NCBI GenBank assembly: GCA_052031065.1
Contig: JBPEXY010000083.1
Span: forward strand, 1-10,573
Source: JBPEXY01 sp052031065
GTDB lineage: Bacteria > Pseudomonadota > Gammaproteobacteria > Immundisolibacterales > Immundisolibacteraceae
Length of the DNA stretch: 10,573 bases
Reading direction: 5' to 3'
Shown: positions 1-6,367 of the stretch, in pieces
Layout: every line of letters starts with the position of its first letter
Position numbering within the stretch: the first letter of the stretch is position 1
Made by a program: the position numbers and the translations under genes
Notes under the pieces: model-generated
Databases searched by the model: none
What the model saw: the letters and a program-made list of their open reading frames with translations, nothing else
Told to the model about the DNA's origin: nothing

Positions 1-1875
1 GTTGTCGGCCAGTCGGCGGTAGATCATCGCATAGCTCAACACCGCCTGCACATAATCCCGGGTTTCTCCATAGGTAATCATCTCAGTCCACAAATCGGCA
101 GGGACCGAATGCATTTTGCGCAGCCAGCGATCAACGTTGTGGGGACCACCGTTATAGGCGGCCAGCGCCAGTACCGGGTCGCCATCGAAGCGGTCCAGCA
201 TCTGTCTTAGATAGTGGCTGCCGTAACGGACATTTAATTCCGGCTGCAGCAGACGACTGCTGGAGGACAGTTTTTCGCGGCGGCTTTTCGCCACCCTGCG
301 GCCGGTGGCGGGCATGAGCTGCATTAATCCCAGCGCACCGACCCGTGAGCGGGCAGACGGGTCAAACACACTTTCCCGCCGAATCAGGCCAAACAGCAGT
401 TCTGGCTGCAACTGCTGTTCCGTCGCCTGCTGCAGCACGATATCGTCATAGGTCACCGGGAAGCGCAACTCCACATCGTCCCAGGCTTTTGCCGATGCGG
501 CTGTCAGAATGGCAATGGAATGCCAGCCCCAACGCTGCGCCAACTTGGCCGCCACTGCCCGTTGCGGTGGTTCGAAACGGTTAACCAGATGCCACCATTC
601 GCGCCGGGCATCGGTTTCGCGGCTAAAGTGGCGCAATTCGACAATGCGTTTGACTGCCGGTTGCTGTTCCAGCTGCCGCAGATCGGCCTCACTGACCGGA
701 ATTTCCTGCCGGTTTAACTGATAAGGCAGACCGAGCCGATCAGCCGCGAGAAAACCGTAATAGTCACGCTGGCTGGCAAGCTCACGAAAAATGGCGGTCG
801 CACGCTCCTCATCGCCCAACTCCTGAACGGCACTCGCCTGCCAATAGCGCCAGCGCGTCGATTCGCGTGACAGCTCCGGTAACTGCTCGTACCAGCTCGC
901 CACCTGACCCCAGGAGCCACGCGCCAATGCCCAGCGCAGCCGCCATTCGGCGAGAGTTTCATCGAGTACATCTGCTGGCAGCGAGTCGAGAAAATCGCCA
1001 GCATTGGCGATACCGGCGAGGCTGCTCTCCAACGCCAGGCGGTTTAGAGTCTGCTGACGGGTTTCATCTGCAAGGGGTAACCCGCCGCGTTGTTGCCAAA
1101 GCTGCAGCGCGGCGTCGGCATTGCGTCTTGATAACCTGCGCAGGCCATACGCAGCAACATCAGCCAGTTCCGGTCGACTCCAGAGATCACAGGCAGCAAC
1201 CTGCTCCGGCTTGCGGTGCAGGTTGATCAAACGGCTGGCGGCCGGCTGTTCGGCGACCGGCAACAGACCCTTGAGAAAACCGGCTAACCGCGTTTGCCCA
1301 GCCTCCAGGCTCAACATCAGACGCTTCCAGACCAGCTCCGCACTGAACTGGTCGCTGGAGCGCCAGGCATTAAACAGGGAGTCACAGGCTGACGGACGCG
1401 ATTTACCGTGCAGCCAGAGTTGTTCTGCCCCCCGCCACGCCTCGCTCTGACGACCATTAACCAGCAGAGAGTGGTAGTAATGGCACTGCAATTTCACCGA
1501 CATCGACGGTTGATAACTGGCCAGATAGTGCTGCCATTGACGGTTGCGGGCCAGATCGGTCAACCATTTGTCCCGCAACCGGTCGGCGATGGGCAGGTCT
1601 TTATACTCCTGCAGAAACCGTTTGATCTCGGCGTAGCGCTCCGGTGTGATGCCTCGCTGTAACCGGTTATAGCGAAGATAGGGATAGAGTGGATAGTCGG
1701 TAAGTTTACCGGCCAGGTGACGATAGTCCGCTAACCTGCCCTGAGCAAACGCCTGCTCGGCAGCAAGGTAATTGATCCGCTGCTGCTCAAGGCTGGCGAA
1801 CAGTGGCGTTGATGCAGTGCAGAGCAGAAGCAGCACCACGCGGTGAAACGCTGATAATGTCCGGCAGAGATTCAT
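1..1875 (-). CDS. slt: Soluble lytic murein transglycosylase (Slt70 type), 3' end cut by window
   Basis: Periplasmic enzyme that cleaves the MurNAc-GlcNAc bond of peptidoglycan to leave 1,6-anhydroMurNAc ends. The frame is open for 625 codons from ATG at 1875 to the window edge without a stop. Residues 1-27 look like a signal peptide (LLLLC core, likely cleavage after PLFA). About 28-480 is a helix-rich, Trp/Leu/Gln-rich stretch typical of the U-shaped superhelical domain. The catalytic SLT domain starts near 490: RRES with the likely catalytic Glu501, then GLMQLMPATG (516-525) and AAYNGG (572-577). E. coli Slt is 645 residues, so only about 15-25 residues should be missing at the C-terminus. 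No alternative start lies between this ATG and an in-frame stop at 1915-1917. A weak GGAA precedes the start. It is transcribed away from the sulfotransferase gene. Family and function are clear; the exact ortholog name is inferred from architecture. Confidence 0.95.
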   Translation of the reverse strand, partial: MNLCRTLSAFHRVVLLLLCTASTPLFASLEQQRINYLAAEQAFAQGRLADYRHLAGKLTDYPLYPYLRYNRLQRGITPERYAEIKRFLQEYKDLPIADRLRDKWLTDLARNRQWQHYLASYQPSMSVKLQCHYYHSLLVNGRQSEAWRGAEQLWLHGKSRPSACDSLFNAWRSSDQFSAELVWKRLMLSLEAGQTRLAGFLKGLLPVAEQPAASRLINLHRKPEQVAACDLWSRPELADVAAYGLRRLSRRNADAALQLWQQRGGLPLADETRQQTLNRLALESSLAGIANAGDFLDSLPADVLDETLAEWRLRWALARGSWGQVASWYEQLPELSRESTRWRYWQASAVQELGDEERATAIFRELASQRDYYGFLAADRLGLPYQLNRQEIPVSEADLRQLEQQPAVKRIVELRHFSRETDARREWWHLVNRFEPPQRAVAAKLAQRWGWHSIAILTAASAKAWDDVELRFPVTYDDIVLQQATEQQLQPELLFGLIRRESVFDPSARSRVGALGLMQLMPATGRRVAKSRREKLSSSSRLLQPELNVRYGSHYLRQMLDRFDGDPVLALAAYNGGPHNVDRWLRKMHSVPADLWTEMITYGETRDYVQAVLSYAMIYRRLADN

Positions 1876-2045
1876 AAGGGTTTCCGGAACCGGCACACCT
1901 ATTCCACGAATAAGCTATGATTTGAGCCAGTCAGCAATTTGAATTTGACGAACGATTCGACCAATATTTCGAACACGAAAACGCTAAGACCCGGTGGACA
2001 GTTTACCGGAGTCGGTCTGTCGATACTGTTACAGGAGAGGAAGTA
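1876..2045. promoter_or_regulatory. Divergent intergenic region between slt and the sulfotransferase gene
   Basis: This 170-bp spacer should hold promoters for both outward-facing genes. It is visibly more AT-rich than the flanking coding DNA, mainly at 1920-1985, with repeated AATTTGA-like words, a short inverted repeat CGAA-cga-TTCG near 1949-1959 and a TTCGAA palindrome near 1968. A TTGACG hexamer near 1945 could be a plus-strand -35, but I see no convincing -10 at the right distance. Nor can I assign a sigma-70 promoter on the minus strand. An imperfect hairpin CCGGT-(9 nt)-ACCGG at 1991-2009 would lie in the leader of the sulfotransferase mRNA. Regulatory content is inferred from gene orientation. 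Confidence 0.45.
2032..2045 (+). promoter_or_regulatory. Strong ribosome-binding site of the sulfotransferase gene
   Basis: The purine-rich run ACAGGAGAGGAAGTA sits directly before the ATG at 2046. It offers GGAG and GAGG cores at ordinary spacing, which fixes this ATG as the start of the 220-residue frame. Confidence 0.75.
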
Positions 2046-2708
2046 ATGTCCGTCGATGTGATCTGCGCAGGATTTGGCCGTACTGGCACCCAGTCACTCA
2101 AATACGCGCTGGAGCAACTTGGCTATGGCAAGTGCTACCACATGCGCGAGCTGTTCGCCCACCCCGGCCATGCCGAACGCTGGACTCAATTAACCCAGGG
2201 TGCAGAACGGGACTGGAACGCCATGTTTGCCGGCTATCGTTCGGTAGTCGACTGGCCGGCGGTTTATTTCTGGCGGGAACTGGTTGACTACTACCCCGAT
2301 GCGAAGGTGCTGTTGACCGTGCGCGACTCTGACAGCTGGTGGGAAAGCATCTCCTCGACCATTTTTACCGCGGTCGGCAGGGCCTTTCCTGACGGCGCGA
2401 CAGAACCACAACTGCCGTCCGAAGTGCCCGACCTGCAGCGCCAGCAGATCATCGCCGCTAAAGCGACCATTTCCACCGGTACCTTCAACGACAGAGTCAA
2501 GGATCGTGACTACTGTATCGGCGTTTATGAAGCGCACAACCGGGAAGTCCAGGAGTATATCGAGGCTAAACGGCTGCTGGTCTATGATGTTAAAAGCGGC
2601 TGGCAACCGCTTTGCAGCTTTCTCGGCACCGAAGTTCCGGATGAGCCCTTTCCCACCAGTAATCCACGGAAGGACTTTCACCAGCAGATTGGCAGCCCGG
2701 CTGACTAG
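2046..2708 (+). CDS. Sulfotransferase family protein (Sulfotransfer_4-like)
   Basis: A 220-residue cytosolic protein with the marks of a small PAPS-dependent sulfotransferase of the Sulfotransfer_4 type. Residues 8-19 (AGFGRTGTQSLK) match the P-loop-like 5'-phosphosulfate loop. LLTVRDSDSWWESI (89-102) matches the 3'-phosphate-binding region with its conserved Arg and Ser. The C-terminal VYDVKSGWQPLCSFLG and following VPDEPFP (179-203) is a signature end for the family. There is no signal peptide or membrane segment. The protein would transfer a sulfuryl group from PAPS to an unknown hydroxyl or amine acceptor. The length is usual for the family. It stands alone on the plus strand, divergent from slt and convergent with the SDR gene, with no sulfate-activation genes in view, so the context says nothing about substrate. 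Family assignment is firm; enzymatic activity and substrate are unproven. Confidence 0.87.
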   Translation: MSVDVICAGFGRTGTQSLKYALEQLGYGKCYHMRELFAHPGHAERWTQLTQGAERDWNAMFAGYRSVVDWPAVYFWRELVDYYPDAKVLLTVRDSDSWWESISSTIFTAVGRAFPDGATEPQLPSEVPDLQRQQIIAAKATISTGTFNDRVKDRDYCIGVYEAHNREVQEYIEAKRLLVYDVKSGWQPLCSFLGTEVPDEPFPTSNPRKDFHQQIGSPAD

Positions 2709-2721
2709 GTTTCAGACCAGG

Positions 2722-3690
2722 CTACACATGACTGTACCGCTGCGGGTGGTCGGTTAGTTCCCGCAGGGTATCCTCTATCCACTCTGCAGTTGTGTAGCGC
2801 GGATTCCAGTTCCACTCGGCGCGAGCAAACCGATCGTCGATTGGTTTGATCATTTTTTCCAGAACCTGCTGACGCACCGGGTCTGGATTAAAACTGATCT
2901 GGGCATCGGGCAGATGGCGGGTGACCTCAGCAGCTAACTCACCCGCCGTCGGTGTCGGTGGAACACCGTTAATCAGATAATTGATCTGGGTGAGCTGATC
3001 AGCCGCTGCACGGGAGAGCTGCAATACACCTCGTGCGGCATCCTTGACGTAAACAATCGGCACCTTGGTGTGTTCCGCGGCCTCAATACAATAGGGGCGG
3101 CGGTGAAAACTCTCCTCCACAATCCAGGAATGAAACTGGGCAGCGCCAGGGGTGCGTACTCCAGCGCCGGAGATCCCGGGAAAACGGATGCCACGATAAT
3201 CGAGACCGTAGCGCTGGCGATAAAAATTGCCGGTGTGTTCGCCAAACAGTTTGGCGGACCCGTAGAAAGAGAGCGGACGCTGTATGGTGAGATCATCCAG
3301 CTGCTCGGTATCAATATCCCTGCCGTAGGTTCCAATACTGCTGGCGAAAAGCACCTGCGGAACCTCCAGCAACCTGGCACTTTCAAGAACATTAAAGGTA
3401 CCGATCACGTTGGCGTGCATCGCCGCCGCCGGGTCCCGGTCAGATGCGACCGAGAGCATCGCACCCAGATGGTAAATCGCGTCAGGACGGCAGTTTTTTA
3501 CCGTCTCCAGCAGGTGGCTGAAATTACCCAGGTCACCGCGAACGAACTCAACCTTCCCGGCAAGATCAGCCAACCGCCAGTGCGAACCGCTGACGTTGAA
3601 CACCGTCACCTGGTGTTCACCTTCCGCGACCAGCTGACGCACCACTTCAGCACCTATAAAGCCGGTTCCTCCGGTAATCAGAATAGCCAT
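2722..3690 (-). CDS. SDR-family NAD(P)-dependent epimerase/dehydrogenase (threonine dehydrogenase-like extended SDR)
   Basis: A 322-residue extended short-chain dehydrogenase/reductase. The N-terminal Rossmann motif is ITGGTGFIG (5-13). DLG at 53-55 and HLGAMLS (74-80) are the usual cofactor-contact segments. The catalytic set is Ser117/Ser118, Tyr143 and Lys147 (SFYGSAK, 141-147). LDYRGIRFPGISG (163-175) and the later TKVPIVYVKDAARGVLQL (208-225) resemble the SDR form of L-threonine 3-dehydrogenase and related nucleotide-sugar epimerases. I therefore call it TDH-like without claiming the substrate. At the end of the second beta strand (VTVFNVSGS, 28-36) there is Asn where NAD-preferring relatives usually carry Asp, so cofactor preference is open. 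The ATG is preceded by GAGGAG five bases upstream. It follows the PII-like genes on the same strand after 93 bp and could be read through from them, but its own strong ribosome site suggests some independence. Its stop is 13 bp from that of the converging gene. Confidence 0.9.
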   Translation of the reverse strand: MAILITGGTGFIGAEVVRQLVAEGEHQVTVFNVSGSHWRLADLAGKVEFVRGDLGNFSHLLETVKNCRPDAIYHLGAMLSVASDRDPAAAMHANVIGTFNVLESARLLEVPQVLFASSIGTYGRDIDTEQLDDLTIQRPLSFYGSAKLFGEHTGNFYRQRYGLDYRGIRFPGISGAGVRTPGAAQFHSWIVEESFHRRPYCIEAAEHTKVPIVYVKDAARGVLQLSRAAADQLTQINYLINGVPPTPTAGELAAEVTRHLPDAQISFNPDPVRQQVLEKMIKPIDDRFARAEWNWNPRYTTAEWIEDTLRELTDHPQRYSHV

Positions 3691-3783
3691 TGATTCTCCT
3701 CAAGGTTGTACAGGTTTGTTGTTATATGCAGATTTTAAGGTGCTTTGGATCAAATGCGGTTCAGCACAACGGTCAAACCCAGG
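3691..3783 (-). promoter_or_regulatory. Spacer upstream of the SDR gene with ribosome site and weak promoter-like words
   Basis: The gap between the PII-like pair and the SDR gene is AT-rich at 3715-3755. On the minus strand, GAGGAG at 3696-3701 is a strong Shine-Dalgarno for the SDR start. TTGATC (3748-3753) and TATAAC (3721-3726) resemble -35 and -10 boxes, but the 21-nt spacer is too long for a normal sigma-70 promoter. I see no stable hairpin with a U-tract, so termination of the upstream operon here is not supported. Confidence 0.35.
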
Positions 3784-4173
3784 CTAAACATCGTCAAGCG
3801 AAATCACCTCCATCTCTTCAGTCGCTTCCGGGTCTACTTCCCCGTCGGGTAACAGAAATGCGGTCGCCAGTTCCAGTTCGCCCATGTAAATAAAGCCGCC
3901 GTGGGGACGATCAATTTCACCTTCATGAAAAATCAGTGCGAATATTTCGTCAGCCTGATCACTGGCGACGATCACGCTCAGAATCTCCCACTCTATCTGC
4001 GCGCCGACCCCCTTTTTGCCAATCAACGGCACAATACCAACGCCTCTGGCACGGTGCAGGGTGGGTGTGGTCAACCCTTCCTGCAGAGCCAGCAGTTCGA
4101 GCAGCTTGTGGCCTGTGCCTGCCGGCAGGATAGCGGTGATCTGGCGCTGATCGCTCACCACTGGGATATCCAT
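3784..4173 (-). CDS. PII-like signalling protein, second of a tandem pair
   Basis: A 129-residue soluble protein that fits the trimeric ferredoxin-like PII fold: QITAILP strand (11-17), helix 19-32 (GTGHKLLELLALQE), ARGVG strand (42-46), a short loop in place of the long GlnB T-loop, EILSVIVAS strand (63-71), helix 72-85, then IDRPHGGFIYM (87-97). It aligns without gaps to the upstream neighbour over most of its length (ARG-G near 44, D-x-P-x-x-GFI near 90), so the two genes look like an old tandem duplication. The T-loop Tyr uridylylated in GlnB is absent, as is the canonical TGKIGDGKIF B-loop, so it is not GlnB/GlnK. An acidic tail (110-129, rich in Glu/Asp) is distinctive. The start overlaps the preceding stop as TAATG, with AGGGGG seven bases upstream, indicating translational coupling. 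Probable role: regulator of the co-encoded DUF1538 membrane protein (inference). Confidence 0.75.
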   Translation of the reverse strand: MDIPVVSDQRQITAILPAGTGHKLLELLALQEGLTTPTLHRARGVGIVPLIGKKGVGAQIEWEILSVIVASDQADEIFALIFHEGEIDRPHGGFIYMGELELATAFLLPDGEVDPEATEEMEVISLDDV

Positions 4174-4562
4174 TAACCAACCCCCTGAAACCGACTTCTC
4201 GCCTGTTTTTTTAACCGTTCCTTAACCTCTTCCGGCACATAGGTCGCGGCCTTTTCCAGAGCTGCGACATGGATAAAACCCATTCCCGGAGTGTCCAGCT
4301 TTCCCGCCAGGTACATACGTTCAAAAACCCGGTCGAGCTGGTCCCGGGAGACCACCACATTGATTACCTCTTTTTCCACATCGACAGCGACGCCGAAAAT
4401 ACCCAATCGTTCGCGCACCCCACTACCGCGAGCGTAAAAGGTGGTGGCGCCCTGTGCGCCCGCCTCACGTGCGGCGGCAATCACCTCATCGGCGGCGCCT
4501 CGTTGCACGATACAGGTGATTAACGCGACATCGGTCAACACCGTGATGTCCCTTTTGTTCAT
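4173..4562 (-). CDS. PII-like signalling protein, first of a tandem pair
   Basis: A 129-residue PII-superfamily protein. LITCIVQRG (14-22) is the first strand and turn, followed by helix ADEVIAAAREAG (24-35), strand ATTFYARGSG (39-48), a shortened T-loop (49-63), strand EVINVVVSR (65-73), helix 74-86, then LDTPGMGFIHV (89-99). A Lys/Arg-rich tail ends the protein (about 112-125). In contrast, its neighbour has an acidic tail. PII proteins are trimers that bind ATP/ADP or other nucleotides between subunits and dock onto transporters or enzymes. The uridylylated Tyr of GlnB and its B-loop consensus are missing, so classical nitrogen signalling through GlnD is unlikely. The ATG overlaps the DUF1538 stop as ATGA, with GAGG about ten bases upstream. 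The place in the operon points to control of the DUF1538 transporter. Confidence 0.82.
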   Translation of the reverse strand: MNKRDITVLTDVALITCIVQRGAADEVIAAAREAGAQGATTFYARGSGVRERLGIFGVAVDVEKEVINVVVSRDQLDRVFERMYLAGKLDTPGMGFIHVAALEKAATYVPEEVKERLKKQARSRFQGVG

Positions 4563-6367
4563 ATTGCAACTGCCTCACTGTTTGCAGACGATTGCTGCTC
4601 GTCACCCTGCTCGCTGGTCTGCTGCTGATAAATCCGGAAACGAATCACCAGACCGACGGCGAGCACACTCAAAATCGGTCCTATCGATGCCATGGAGAGA
4701 ATGCCGAAACCATCGGTCGCCGCTGTCGAACTACCAAACCCCAGCCCCATCGCCAGCACCAGCGGGACGGTGACCGGGCCGGTGGTCACCCCGGCACTGT
4801 CCCAGGCGACATTGACATACTCTTCGCTGGAGAACGCAGTCAGGAGCCCGGCCAGCAGGTAGCTGGGTATCAACAGCCAGGCCAGCGGCAAATCAAACAC
4901 CATGCGCAGAATACCCAGGGCGATTCCACACCCCACTCCGAAGGCGACGGCATTCATCAGCAATTTTTTCTGAAAAGCACCGTTGGTCAGGGTTTCGACG
5001 GTGAGACCCAGTGCATTCAACGCCGGTTCAGCAAGGGTGGAACCGTAACCAAGAAACCAGGCAAAAGCCCCTGCAATCATTAACCCCAGCAGAAACCCGT
5101 AGAGCGGTGAACCGCTCACCCCTTCTACGGTGGCAAAGGCTGCCGGAACCAACCCGCCTGACTGGCTTCCGAGCAGTGAAAGCCCATAGGTGAGCCCGAT
5201 GTTAAAAATCACCATACCGAGCACACAGAGCACGATGCCGTAAGTGACTATGCCTGCGTTGTGGACGCGCTCGCGCAGCAGCAGCTTGATCACCAGTAAC
5301 AGAAACAGCACCAGCGGCACTATGGCACGCACTCCCCCAAGCGCCTCAACCCAGGGACTACGCTCGTACCAGGGCAACCATCCAGTGGTGTCTGGCTGCA
5401 TCTGCCGCGCCTGTTCAATCACCTGTTCCGGGGAGACCGTATGGCCGAGATAAATTACCAGCAGCATCACGGCAATGATCGGAAACAGTGAGGCGAGCGT
5501 AACGATGCCGAAACCAGAAAGTGACGAGTCTCCTTTGCCGGCGGTGGCCGCCACACCAATCCCCAACGACAACACCAACGGCACGGTGACCGGCCCGGTA
5601 GTGACAGCGCCGCAATCCCAGGCCATGCCGATGGTTTTACTCAGTTCACTATCCGATAACAGGTAACCCAGAAGCGCGAGTGCTGGCACCAAGGTTATAT
5701 AAATTAAAGGCTTAAGGCTCCAGTTGTAGAGAAACCTCAACATACCCAGCACCGCGGCCAGCCCAACCCCGAAACCAACACTCAATACCAGCGTCCCAGA
5801 CCAGGGGTTAAGCAGCGCCCAGAGGTAGGGGGCATCCTCAACAGTAACCAGGCTGCCAGCAGCCTGCAGGGCACCGATGGCCGGCTCGGCAAAGGTGACC
5901 CCAATCCCAAGCAGCAGCGCCACCACCATAACTACCGCTAACGGAGCCCGGGCGGGTAACACGGCGCCGATTGCCTCGCCAAATGGCATCAACCCCAGCT
6001 TCAGACCCTCCATAAACAGTACCAGGCCGATGATCACTGCGATGACACCGCCGCTGATGACAGCTCCATCTGCAATTCCGGTGCGCAGTATCAGCAGCTG
6101 AAACAGCGCCAGATAGAGTGCCAGCGGGATGACCGCTTTGAGCTGTTCGATGACCCGTACCGAGACATAGGGTTCGAGCAAGCGATAGGCATCACGGGCG
6201 GTGAGTGAAAGTTTCGGCGGCTGATAGGCGAGAGGCGTTCCGGTTTCATCCAGTATCGGCTTGGGTGTCAGCTCGTTATAGCTGATGCTGACCTGATTCA
6301 CTGTCATCGCACTGGCAAAATCGCCATAGCGCAATTCATCGCGCACAGTTCCAGTCTCCTCATTCAT
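4559..6367 (-). CDS. DUF1538-family polytopic membrane protein, two internal repeats, putative transporter
   Basis: A 602-residue integral membrane protein. Residues 1-75 are hydrophilic, then many hydrophobic helices run from about 80 to 575, and a Gln/Glu/Ser-rich tail follows (577-602). The membrane part is a direct duplication. FAEPAIGAL (159-167) corresponds to LAEPALNAL (445-453). AWDCGAVTTGPVTVPLVL (249-266) corresponds to AWDSAGVTTGPVTVPLVL (521-538), and each is followed by a GFGI(V/L) and SLFPI or SIGPI segment. This matches the two-domain form of DUF1538 proteins, whose transport substrate I do not know. Conserved Glu-Pro, Trp-Asp and Thr-Thr-Gly-Pro within membrane helices look like a substrate or ion pathway. 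The start lies inside the antiporter's 3' end (8-nt overlap) without a clear ribosome site, so translation is probably coupled. The stop overlaps the first PII-like gene. Function as a PII-regulated permease is inference; family assignment is fairly sure. Confidence 0.85.
   Translation of the reverse strand: MNEETGTVRDELRYGDFASAMTVNQVSISYNELTPKPILDETGTPLAYQPPKLSLTARDAYRLLEPYVSVRVIEQLKAVIPLALYLALFQLLILRTGIADGAVISGGVIAVIIGLVLFMEGLKLGLMPFGEAIGAVLPARAPLAVVMVVALLLGIGVTFAEPAIGALQAAGSLVTVEDAPYLWALLNPWSGTLVLSVGFGVGLAAVLGMLRFLYNWSLKPLIYITLVPALALLGYLLSDSELSKTIGMAWDCGAVTTGPVTVPLVLSLGIGVAATAGKGDSSLSGFGIVTLASLFPIIAVMLLVIYLGHTVSPEQVIEQARQMQPDTTGWLPWYERSPWVEALGGVRAIVPLVLFLLLVIKLLLRERVHNAGIVTYGIVLCVLGMVIFNIGLTYGLSLLGSQSGGLVPAAFATVEGVSGSPLYGFLLGLMIAGAFAWFLGYGSTLAEPALNALGLTVETLTNGAFQKKLLMNAVAFGVGCGIALGILRMVFDLPLAWLLIPSYLLAGLLTAFSSEEYVNVAWDSAGVTTGPVTVPLVLAMGLGFGSSTAATDGFGILSMASIGPILSVLAVGLVIRFRIYQQQTSEQGDEQQSSANSEAVAI
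4754..4807 (-). repeat. Second copy of the DUF1538 internal repeat core (DNA level)
   Basis: Encodes residues 521-538 of the membrane protein. By hand alignment it matches the copy at 5570-5623 at 42 of 54 bases, without gaps. It is the most conserved piece of the domain duplication, in the same orientation. Confidence 0.8.
5570..5623 (-). repeat. First copy of the DUF1538 internal repeat core (DNA level)
   Basis: Encodes residues 249-266 and pairs with 4754-4807. The encoded peptides differ at only three of eighteen positions, while many third bases differ. This fits an ancient duplication under protein-level constraint rather than a recent repeat. Confidence 0.8.

Noticed and set aside
714..1662. 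Several open frames of 84-119 codons on both strands inside the slt region
   Set aside because: They overlap an unbroken 625-codon slt frame and have Arg/Ala/Ser-rich composition typical of out-of-frame translation.
2190..2681. A 163-codon minus-strand open frame opposite the sulfotransferase gene
   Set aside because: It lies wholly antisense to a well-supported gene with a strong ribosome site and has no recognisable motif.
3070..3693. A 207-codon plus-strand open frame opposite the SDR gene
   Set aside because: It is antisense to a gene with clear SDR motifs, and its translation resembles no domain I recognise; long antisense frames are common in GC-rich DNA.
3721..3753. Sigma-70 promoter for the SDR gene (TTGATC / TATAAC)
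   Set aside because: The 21-nt spacing is well outside the normal 16-18 nt; kept only as a weak note in the spacer entry.
4173..4562. Canonical GlnB/GlnK nitrogen regulator
   Set aside because: The uridylylated Tyr of the T-loop and the TGKIGDGKIF B-loop are absent and the T-loop is short, so it is only PII-like.
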